Source: Sophora flavescens (Eukaryota; Streptophyta; Magnoliopsida; Fabales; Fabaceae). Taken from it: DNA of 64,000 nt. Positions 20,101 through 32,100 of this stretch are shown piece by piece. Position 1 is the first letter of the stretch. Every line of letters begins with the position of its first letter. Location of the stretch: assembly GCA_030762895.1 (NCBI GenBank), contig CM061062.1, positions 2,999,001 to 3,063,000 on the forward strand, in the 5' to 3' direction. The notes below the pieces were generated by a model. The model saw nothing but the letters and a program-made list of their open reading frames with translations. It made no database searches and was not told the origin of the DNA. A program made the position numbers and the translations under genes.

Positions 20101-23100
20101 CCATTTTATCTTTACTTTTAGTGCCTCTGTTCTCCTTTTTCTGGTTCATTTCTTTCACTTCTTTTGCCTCTTCCCCTGTTTTCCTTCTTCTCCCTCTCTT
20201 TTCCTTCCCGTCCCCCTCTTTGAAATAGTGGCTATCGTGCTCCCGCTATCCCGCTATAGCAGTTTTGGGGGTTGGCCACTTTTAAAAGACTTGAAAGTAA
20301 TTTAGACTAAGGAATTTGTGAAATGCTTGTGTCAATTTTATTCATCATACTTTGATATATATATATATATATAGACACACACACACTCAAGACTAAATAC
20401 AAATTTACAATTACAAGGAAATTAATGATAAGCTAATTCCTAGGAACATTGTTAAGTTCACACCATCCACACCGTCCGCACCGTCCAACTAATTCCAACA
20501 GTCGCTATGCGCCTCTATCCCGGATTGATAACTATGCATTGAGAGAAGGAAAAGGGTCTTGTGCTAAGTACCCTATTTCTCAATTTGTCTCTTCTAAAAT
20601 CCTTGCCTTGCAACACCGAAGTTTTATTTCAGTCAATGACTCCATTAGTATTCGTAGGACAGTACAAGAAGCAATGAAGGATAAAAACTGGCCTCAAGTT
20701 GTGAATGAGGAAATGAGAGATTTAGAAAGGAATGGAACATGGGAAAAGGATGAAAGACCAAAGGAAAAGAGGTCAGTTAGGTGCAGATGGATATACAATT
20801 TGAAATACAGGTCTCATGGTACACTAGATAGGTAAGGTTGGTTGCAAAGGGATACACACAAACCTACGCAATATGAGACATTTGCTCCAGTGGCGAAAAT
20901 GAACACGGTATGACTTCTACTCTCTCTTGTTGCACACTTTCAATGGGAGCTTCATCAATTTGATGTGAAGAATGCCTTTCTTCGCAGGGAGTCGGAAAAA
21001 GTTTACACTTGAATATGATTTCTATGGTGAGGGAAATGAGGTGTGCAAACTGAAAAATTCCCTATATGGGTTGACACAATCACCATGTGCTTGATTTGAG
21101 ATATTCACCGAGACTATGGTGGCACTTGGGTATAGGCAACGCCAAGGTGATCATGCCCCCTCTATTAAACACTCACCTAAAGGTAAACTTACTTTTTCTC
21201 ACATTATATGTCGATTACTAACCAACTCACTTACAAGTTGGGAATGATAGATATCCATTCTCCATCTTGAGGGGAAGTGTTGGAAATCACAATAGCTAAG
21301 GAAATAGCAATCATAATTAAGGGTGTGGCTATGGTGCACCACCCACTACACCACCCATGTGGCAAATTTTGGGTCAATCAAATTGTCACATAGGTTGGTC
21401 AAAATTTCAAACTTTCTAGTTGTATTATACTGTAGTCAAACTATATGAATACAGTATATTGTAGTATAGTATATGTACTCTTTGTATTCGCAAATTTAAC
21501 CAATATTAAAATAATGTTTTTTGATTAAAAAAAAACTGATTATATTGCAAAATACTATTGACAACGAACATTATTTTAACTCATATTAAAATATTATTTT
21601 TTAAGATAATCAGTTTTTTTAATCAAAAAACATTATTTTAATATGGGTTCAATTTGCGAATACAAAGAGTACATATACTATACTACAATATATTGTATTC
21701 ATGTATTTGACTACAGTAGAAATACAACTAGAAAGTTTGAAATTTTGACCAAACCCATGTGACAATTTGATTGGTCCAAAATTTGTCACATATGGATGGT
21801 GTAGTGGGTGGTGCATCTTAGCCCAACCCTCATAATTAATTACACATGTATTTTCCAGTTCATGCACTTTGGTAATAGTAATCTTATTTATTTGCCATGT
21901 GAGTACAAGTTGTAATAAATATTCTAAGTGTATATAAGTAAACACAATATGTGATGTGGATTAACACAAGCAATTCAGAACATATTTGCCCTGATAGATT
22001 ATATAGAAGTCGCTACATGAAGAATGCAAGACATACAAGAAACTGCTATTACTCAAGCCAAGGCAGATGACAACTTAAATAAAATGTTCAGATTACACAA
22101 TACAAGGATAAAATGTCTATGCATCAGCTCTCATTGATTGGCAACACAAAGCAGATCAAAGCCATGTTTGCAAGACTAATCACGAAATTTCATGAGGCAA
22201 ACTTCTCGTCTAATATACATGATAAGTGCCAACAACTTTCTATTGGCCATGCCCATTTCTCAGCAATGTCCATGCCTCTTTATCTTTTTTATTAAAAAAA
22301 AAAAAATCTATTGTGCAGAGACATGATTATTGTAATTATTAAAAAAAAAAGGGCAAAAGAAAAGACTAGATTGATCACATTAAACCAAAGGAACAGTTTT
22401 TCAGGGTGCAATTATACTATCATTTATATTTATGTGACATAAATGAGAAGAAATATATTGATCAAAAAATGCTGGCATCTGACACCAGAATACCTGGACA
22501 TGAGAAACAAAGGACAAGCCAGCAGCTTCAATAGTCAAAAGAAGTCCATGCATAGACCAGATTTGCAGATTAGCAACTGAACTTTTAGCCAGGGTGGAGA
22601 TTGAGCTCACTGTTGCGGGAACTAAAGTTGACAATGCAATCCCTCCTGCACTGCAGTCAAGAGAAATAAGATAAAAACTGTTATAAAACACGAGAGAAGA
22701 TAAGTGCTTAATGTAGGACAAATAACTAACCTGAATTTATGCAAGCAAATGGGTAATAGACAAGAAAAGGATCAACCACTGTGTTATGTTACCAACCTGT
22801 GCAATCAGTTGTTGATTTGCAAAAATATGACACATGCCTCTATGCCCTCAATTTGAACAATTATGGATTTTGGTAGTCTAATAATTCAACGTGTTAAATC
22901 CATTCTCATGAACTGAAGATCATGTTTTGTGAGCAAACTATTTTTAAAGGGTAAACTTCCTCGTTTTTGCTAGTTTGTTTACATTAACCTTTTTCTTCTT
23001 TTACAACTCCATCTTAATCATGTTAACTTAAAGTATAGGATCAATGATCAATCATGTCTTTATCAGAAGCAATGTGAAACATTGATCTTGAGATATTTCC

Positions 23101-26100
23101 CAATACACCCCTTCACACCCAACACTATTGGGCTTGTGTGTGGATAATATGGTGGGTGGCCCAACAACGAATTTAGGAAAGCTCTACTACCATATTAGAT
23201 TTTGGGCCTAACTCAATCTCAAAAGCTAACTCATGGCATGAGGATTGCCCACTACTTATAAGCTCTAATTAGGCACTATCTCTAGTCCATTTGGACCGAA
23301 TCTGGTTTCCTGGTGGTCAAGAAAACAAACACTGGTGGCTAGATCTAGTAGAGGCAGAATACAGGAATCTAGTAGCAATAAGTTATTGCCAATAACCTCA
23401 GAGGTGATTTGCGTTCAGTCGCTTTTCAAAGAATAAAAGGTTGCGACTGAGCTCCCGTGGTCTATGGTGACATTTTGTCCACAGTCTCCTTGTCCCACAA
23501 TCCGGTTCTTCACTCTAGGACAAAACACATGGAGTTAGACTTGTTTTTTGTCAGAGAAAAGGTTATTAACAAGACTCTCTCCCAGAAACTGACCAGGTTG
23601 CAGACCTACTTACCAAACCACCCAGTCACGGTTTGAAGAACTAAGGAAGAATCTTAGTGTGATGGACAAACTTTCATCCTGCTAGGGAATCTTGTAAACC
23701 CACCCTCGAATTATAAGGGGGTGTTAGAGTATATTCTAGTTCTGTTCACAGTTGATCAGCACCCTTGCTGACTCAGCTATTAGTTAAGCGGTTACAGGGG
23801 CAGCGTTCTAGAACACTCTTATTCTCTATAAATAGCTTTTGTGTAACGACTCATTCAATTAATCAAATCAGAGATTCAGATTTAGATTCAGATTCAATTA
23901 GAATATTTCTTTCCCTCCCTCTCTTCTCTCTCTCTTTCAAACCTCTGTTTGGTTTGTAATAAGAAATAATGCAACAATGGAAAGAGCAAATTTTATTTTG
24001 GTTAAATTAAAATTCTAGTCCCTATCAATTTCGCTCATTTTAAATTTAGTCCCTATAGATTTTTCTTCTCAAATCATCATCAGACTTTGAAACTCTTTCA
24101 AAATAGTCCATAGCATCAATTTCCATAATGAGACCGTCAATTCGGTCCCTACAGGACATTTTATGAAAAATCCTATTGAACAAAAGAGCACCTACTCAAA
24201 AGAAAGGAGCATCAATAGCAGGACTTATTGGAAGGAACACCTCTTGGACGTTTTACAGAAAAAAAAAAACTACTGCACAAAGAAACTCTTACTATGTTAG
24301 TATCAGAGGAGACGAAAGAGAGAGGGAGATCTATTCTATATCTAGACTATAAAGTGTATATTCATTGAATCTATCAGATAAACTGTTGTCACCAATTTAT
24401 ACATGATGCGGTTACAATCAGAAACTAACTTCTAACAGATAAACTCCCTAACAGACTGATAGAGTCAGCATAGTAAACACTAACTGTCGTGCACTCCAAT
24501 ACACTCTAATAGCTAGCGAACTGATGTTGTTAAAACGACAGCACTATTTTGAAAACATTTGTAAGTGTTAGATTACATAGTAAGGAGGTGTAGTGTTGCA
24601 CACTGTAACACTACCTAGGTAGATAGGCGTAACTGATTCTGTTGATCAATTACTGCCAAGTGCATTCCAGCACCTTGTATATATAGTTCCATCATGTAAT
24701 ACTCAAACTAAGAAATGAATACACAAGAATTCGGTTCTCTCTATCTTTTACTCTCAATTTAGTTTCTTAACATGGTATCACAGAGCTAGGTGAAGCTTCA
24801 ACGGCTTCCACCGATTCTTCCCCTCCTCCTCCTCCTCTACCGCTGCCGCCGACTCCTCTTCCGACACCGATGTCTGCCATTCCTCCACCTGCTTTCTCCT
24901 TATCGATCTCGGAGAAACTCACTGAAGAAAACTTATTGTTGTGGAAGCAACAGATCGAGTCTCTCATCAAGGCGGAACAACTTCATCGATTCTTAGTTTC
25001 ATCGCAAATTCTAATCCAGTATCTCTCAGAGTCCGATGCTAGAACCCTAAATCCAGACTACACTCGTTGGGAACTTCAAGATTATTTACTTCTATCATGG
25101 CTCCTGTTGATATTGTTTTGATATGTTGAATTGTTGATAATATAGATGATTTAGATTCATAGTTTATCATTGTTTAAGTTATGGATTTTAGATAGAGAAG
25201 AAATTAAGATAAGAAAAAGAATGAAGACTCTACTTGAAAACTGAAACTGAATATGTCTCTTGTATTAACATTCCAATAGGACTACAATATATAATAGATA
25301 GGGGAACCTGAATCCTAGAGCATTAATTATCTATGCTAAGTCCTAGGAGAATAGATGCAATGAAACTAAGAATACAATGGATGAGAATCCACCGTCCACA
25401 CCGTCCAACCGTCCAAGCTTAATATAACATTAATCCTAATCTAATTTCAATAAGAGTATTAATTATAAGCAATTTCCAATACTCCCCCTCAAGCTAAAGC
25501 TTACTAAGCTTTAAGCTTGTTACAAATATACCCTTTGAAAGAAAATTTAACCAGACCCAAAAAAAAAAAAATATCTTGGATAAGCCAACGAGAAACACCA
25601 TAACAACCAGCCAATAAGGTTCGTGCCCAAGAACAAACCACCGAGCAACCAACTAAAGAAACCACTGCTGACTTTACGGACAGCAGGCAAACCAAGCATA
25701 AACAATGACAAGTCAGTTGAGCTGAAGCTTGAACTGGAAGTTGTCACCACTTCAAACAAAACCAGAATGACATTGGGCCAACGCTTACAACAGCTAAAAC
25801 CACAACTTGAAGGTGTTGTCACAACTTCGAACCAAACTGAAACAATAATGGACCAACGCTTATAGCAGCTGAAGTTCAAACTGAAACTGATGGTGGGATC
25901 GGTGGCGCCATGACTTTTGAACCAAATTGGAATGATAAATTGTAGTTGAGGTCTGAAAATAATTTCGGTGCAGCCAAACAGTGCTAAACAGCACCAAAGA
26001 GACAACTAAAAAATACCTTGCAGAGGGCAGCTCAAAATGAGAACAACAAAAACAGAGACTCAAAACAGAGTCGAACGCACTACTCCAAGGAGGGTAGCAG

Positions 26101-29100
26101 AAACTTGAGACCCAGAAACCAAACATGGTCAAAACAGAAGGGGGAGGGTTTAACAAATAAAATTCTGTACAATTATTGGAATAGTCCCAAACTTTTGGAG
26201 ACTCAGCGGAATGGTGACAGGACAGGTCACGGAGGATGGTACCGCTCTGATACCATGTTGAAGTTATGGATTTTAGATAGAGAAGAAATTAAGATAAGAA
26301 AAAGAATGAAGACTCTACTTGAAAACTGAAACTGAATATGTCTCTTGTATTAACATTCCAATAGGACTACAATATATAATAGATAGGGGAACCTAATTCC
26401 TAGAGCATTAATTATCTATGCTAAGTCCTAGGAGAATAGATGCAATGAAACTAAAGAATACAATGGTGAGAATCCACTGTCCACACGTCCAAGCTTAATA
26501 TAACATTAATCCTAATCTAATTTCAATAAGAGTATTAATTTTAAGTTATTTTCAACAATCATATATCTATTGTAAATAGGAGATATACTCAATCCCTAAA
26601 ATCAAGGGATTTGATACTACTGTATGTAATTCTTGTTCTATAAATTCACAAAGCTGAGAGGGTTTCTCTCAAGCTATTCAGCAATCTTAAGTTGGTATCT
26701 AGAGCTAGGTTCAATCTGGTCACGAACATGTTCATGAAACAGTTCTCCGACGAGCGTTTTCAGGTGACTGTCTCCGGCGATTATCTCCGATCACCAAAGT
26801 AAGGTGACCGGACATCTCAGAAACGGTCGGCGATCATTTTACGTGAAGACCCATCTCCGTACGCCGCCGCATGCGCCGCCACACGCCGCCGCATGCGCCC
26901 CCACACGCCGCCAGTATCCGCTACTCCTCCTAGCCCGTGGGGTCCAGACAACACCCTACATGCGTCCGTTCGTCTTCCGGATTCTTCCGATCGTTTTTCC
27001 GGCATCCTCTGCCTCTGTTTGGAGGGTCAAAAGTGAATTTTGGTCAGTTTGACTTTTTCCCCTCTCATTATGTCCTCTGTTTCGTCCCTTGCCGCCACTG
27101 TTTCGTCTGCTGCTGATTCTGGTGCTGGGTCTACATGAAAGGGTCTCATCTCTTTTGCCTTCTCTGGAAGTTCCATTATCACATCGAAAAAACTCAATGG
27201 TAAGAATTTTGTGGATTGGTACAATGCTATTGAAGTTTGGTTATTAGGTCAAGGGCTTTATGAACACCTCACCAGGAAGGAAGCGGAGATTCATGAGAAA
27301 ATTCGTGATGAATGAAAAATGGAAGATTATCAGTTGGTCTCTCTTTTATGGTAGTCTATTGATCCGAAGTTGATGGTACACTTTCGTCCGTACAAAACTT
27401 GTTATGAAATATGGAAGAAAGCTCAAAATGTCTATTCCAATGACCCACAACGCTTCTATGCCTCTGTCCACAATTAGGCCACTCTTCAGATGACAGATCA
27501 TGATCTTCCCTCTTTTCTGAATAAAGCATAGTCCGTTATTGACGACATTAATGTGACTGCATCCCAGATCTCCTTTGTATAGAACAAGTATCCCCTATGT
27601 TGTCATCCATTGAATGAATCAGTCAAGCCATGACCATAGAGTTTTGAATCTCCCAGAGTGAAAACGTTGGATCCTTAGCATTCAATTGCTTGATGGAACC
27701 AACCAAGTAACCAAACTTTCTTTTGCCGCGAATCACCAATTGAACCGAGCGAGACCATTGAACAATTTTTTCCCAGAGTTTATGAGTAGTAATCTGAAGA
27801 GACATACTATCATAGTATTGTGCAGCAGGTAAAATTGTGGAGGTTGATTGTGAGATCTGACTCTCAGAACCATCACCCCCGCTTGTAACAAAATTGGCCA
27901 TAGTAGCCAAAGCTTCTCTCAACTCACAATTAACCTTTTGAATCTGATACCATAAAAGTTAAGGTGAGGAAAGAAACTTTATTAAAAGATGTTTTCCATT
28001 AATCTCTGAAAACTGATACAATGATAATTTACATTGAAACAACTCTGCTGTATATATCCAGAAGACGAGATAAAGAAGAAAAAGCTGTTATCATAAACTA
28101 TAGGATACTAAGAGATAAAACCAAGCTAACAAACTACTATGCCTAACTCTAACTGCCGTGCTAACACCATTAGTACTGCACTATTATTTTCTCAAAAATA
28201 CTTGATTATCCATCTATTCGTCAGTATTTGTCAGTTTATCTTCAAATTCCTAATTTCATTGTAGTCTTTTTTACTCCTTTTTTGTTACAAATTGTACATA
28301 TAAATATAATAACTTCGCTTTTGGGGTTTAGCTTCATTGTTTTTGGTTTTAAAACATAAAAAGATTTCCTACTTTTCAAGGACTTCTGTGTACTCTTTTT
28401 AAGGTTTTTAAAACTTGAAGTTGATGAAATATATTTGAAAGAGAAAATCAGGGTTTGGAAGAGTGAGAGAGAAAGCAAGTGAAAGAAAGACCGCATAAAG
28501 AGGTTGTGGGGTGAAGCACCATTGCCTCTATCCCACAAGTACATTTATACTGCAGGAAAGAAAATAAAACTGTATAATTGTCAATCAATCAATCACCGCT
28601 CAAAGTAGCGCCACTGAATCCCTAATTAATCATCTTAGATTTTAGGGTGAATAGTTAACAGTAACACAAGTCCACAAACAGCCTTCTATGTTTGTAAAGG
28701 ATACTTTCGTGCAAATCAATCAATCACTGCTCAAAGTAGCGCCACTGAATCCCTAATTAATCATCTTAGATTTTAGCGTGAATAGTTAACAGTAACACAA
28801 GTCCACAAACAGCCCTCTATGTTTGTAAAGGATACTTTCGTGCAAAAGTACACAACCTATCGATACTTTGGAATGAAAAGAAGACATATTGGCAAATAGA
28901 TTAAAAATAAGATAAACATTCAAACAATCAACTGGAATCTCAATAAATAACCTGCGATGAATGCAACCAAGCGCTAAAGCAATGGATCCTGCATAGTTGA
29001 AATCAGTTGCTCCATTTAGGTCGCCAAGCAGTGATCTAGTCTGCTTGTCACCGGTAATGCAAATGAGAGTATTAGACATAAAAATAAAAACTACATAGCA

Positions 29101-32100
29101 AGTAAATTTTTTGGCAGCAGTAACAAACTAAACATATATATTTCCATCCATCAAAAGGAAGAAGTTTGTCAAAATAAATCACAATGACAACATAACACCG
29201 AGGAACAAAATGTAGCTTGAATGAGAGACTGAAAAACTTGCCATTCTTGCAGTGAAGATATCATTTCCAACTCGAGCTAAATATCCAAGACCTTCTGACG
29301 ACGCTCTACGCTGTGATGCACAAATGTCCCCCTCTGCTAAAATACTCTTGCATTCGAATTCAACAAACATTAGGAGATAGCATAAAAAAATGCAACAGCA
29401 GACGATAACAACAATTGGTTTTAATAAGTAAATGAATCGAAAAAGAAAAAACGTGTTAAAAGATTTGCTACCTGAAAAATAGATTGTGCCAAACCCAAGA
29501 TCTCTTGTCCTAATGTTTGTGGTCGAAAAGAAAGCAAAGCCTGAAAAAGACAACGAAATCAGTATATCAGGTCATATCCAAACAAGATTATTAGATAATA
29601 CCAAAAAGAAGGATGAAGATGACCTTGAAGCCTGCAAGTAAGCCAACACAGATATTAGTGACACTCCCAGCATGCCAGTGTTGCTTTTTCCCGGATTTCA
29701 GACACTGTTCTACAATTCCAAGAAGGGAGAGCATACCACTACTTTCCTGAGAAATAAATTACCAACTTTTGTCAACACCAATAATAACCTCTCTCAGGAT
29801 TGTGCAAAGGTTTTAACCCTTTACTGTGGCCAATCACCTGAGATGCAAACATGATCCCAAAGGAAAGAAGCATCTGGTTCACCAAAGTCTTGCTTATTGT
29901 CTCAGGCTTCAAGAATGTGATTACATTGTCAGTGATATAAAAACCCATCCAAAAAGAATAAAAGAAGTAAAACAAATTTGCATACCAAAATGCAATCTAA
30001 AATTAATTCGAATAATAAATCCAAGTTTTTTTAAAATGCTAGAGAAAAGTTCTAGCTTGCTAGAGTAATGCATTAAAAGATATACATACGATAACACTTA
30101 AAGTAGCCAAATTTTGGGCAATGCCCAGCAATGATAAAAAGATTTACACATTTTGTCTGGTACAGTACAATATACAAAACCAACATTTTCTATAGGTGTT
30201 ATGATAGACAGGTGCTAATGCTATAAGCTGAAACAGAACTTCTAACATAACATTTAAGACCTAGCAGAATTATTTGTTCGGACAGCAAATTTTAAACCAA
30301 TTAGTTAAAAACTTAAAATAGACTTAAGAGTAGCAAGCCATACACCACATAAAGCTAATTAATTCAGATACCTGCCATATTAATTGTCTTCACATGTCAC
30401 AAAAAATATGCAATATAATGTATTGAGGAAATAATATTTAGATTGCATGTTAAGGATATTGGATAGGTGTAACCCGGGTATCATGTAATGTATGGAGCAT
30501 CTTGTTGTAGACATACGTCATGATTCATTCTCTCAATAAATAATACCTGAGGAAAGCTAGAAATTTCATTCTCCCATACACATGGCATAAGGCCATCTTT
30601 TCTGCCTTGAAAAGCCCGAAGCTCATCTTCGAACCAATCCCTTTTTCACACATAATTTACAGGAAAGTCAAGTCAGTTAGAAATCAGGAAAGGAAAGGAA
30701 AGGAGCTTGCAAAATACTAAAACAACAGCCTGATAATAAAAAGAGTAAATTAGAGGGACGTCCTCTTAGGTTAAGTGAAATGTAAAAGACCTCTCCACTT
30801 GTTTCAGAATAACAATACCCTACATAACATTCTATATAATATCAATCTTCCCTATATTAAAGATTCTGAAATAGAAAAGCAAATACTAATATAATTGCTG
30901 ACATCACTACATTTTGTCCCATAATGACCCTCATTTTTAATATATGAGCATCATTTACCCATGCGAAAAAATGGGAAATTTCTTAAACTGAAATTCTTAT
31001 AGCTTTTTGGTACTCTTCTCCTCCTTTTTGAGTTCGATCCTTGCCACATCCATTCTTTTAAATACATTGGTCGAGAGTTCGATCCTCGCCACACCCATTC
31101 TTTTAACTGCATTTGAATGGACCTAGGTATTGTCCAAGGTTCAAGCCCAAAGGACTCTTGTGTGAGGGGGTGTTTTGAGATATAAAACCATTCTCTACCT
31201 AACAGCTTAAATTACTATATTTTCAATGTTTCAAAACAGCCTAGCAATAAATATGTTATCAGTAGACACACAATAAGACCATTCCTTACTTGAAATAGCT
31301 TAAGCTTTTAGGAAGATTGGCCTTGGACATGGTATTAGAGCCTTTTAATTTTAAGAGTAAATCCCAAATTCGTCCCTGATAAATTAAAACCCCGCCAGTG
31401 GTTTCTAAGGAACCACAAATGTTTGCTGCATTAGTAGTTCTGTGCTGGCGTCTAAGTACTAATGTGGCAAACATTTGTAGTTCCTTAGGGACCACGGGTG
31501 GGATTTTAATTTTCCAGGGACTATTATTTCCGCTGCCAAATTTGTCAAGGACGTATTTGGGGGTTTACTCGTAAAAATAAAGTTCAGCACAAGGTAAAGT
31601 TGACGTGGCCATTGTCCATGCTTCAAACCTCTTGTGTGAAGGAGGCTTATTAGAGATAAAAAAACCATTGATGATCCTACACCTAACAGATTTAGTTATT
31701 TGGATGGTCTTGGCTGTGAGCCTGTGACACTTTTGAAGACAACGGTTTTAACTTGTATAACATTTCAGCTATAGGGAGATTTATTTGGTGCTTTCTATGA
31801 ACTTCTCCTGTTTCTCTTACATTATTCTTGTATAAATAGAAAACTTGTATAACTTCTTGTACTCTATCTTTCCCCACCTTCCTCTCCTCTCTCCTCCCTC
31901 AAAAAAATTGTTTTTCCCTCTGTTAATTGACTGTGTCCAAAGAACTCTTGACCATGTGGTCATAAAGGAACTGCTGCCATGTCAAGCAACAACTTTCCTA
32001 AAATCTTTAGCTGATATGTTGGGGCTCATAAATGGCATTATATCTACAACAAAGTTCAAGTCGGTCTAAGGTTACGTGTATACCCTCAAAAGTACTATAA

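Larger units (their letters stand above)
15486..21985 (+). mobile_element. degenerate copia F with nested insertions
   Basis: Plus-strand copia relic in the 7.1-kb intron 17. The 5' LTR remnant (15486-15848) and 3' LTR (21278-21985) share TTCCAGTTCATGCACTT and AACACAAGCAATTCAGAACA. The 5' primer-binding site is TTGGTATTAGAGTCC (15852-15866). Inside: leader, copia G insertion (16134-19357), linker (19358-19700), MITE (19706-20534, itself holding a solo LTR), reverse transcriptase relic (20544-21230) and purine tract GAGGGGAAG next to the 3' LTR. Confidence 0.7.

Noticed and set aside
20279..20500. Target duplication for the solo B/M-family LTR
   Set aside because: The flanks GGCCAC and GTCGC are only weakly similar, so I do not claim a duplication.
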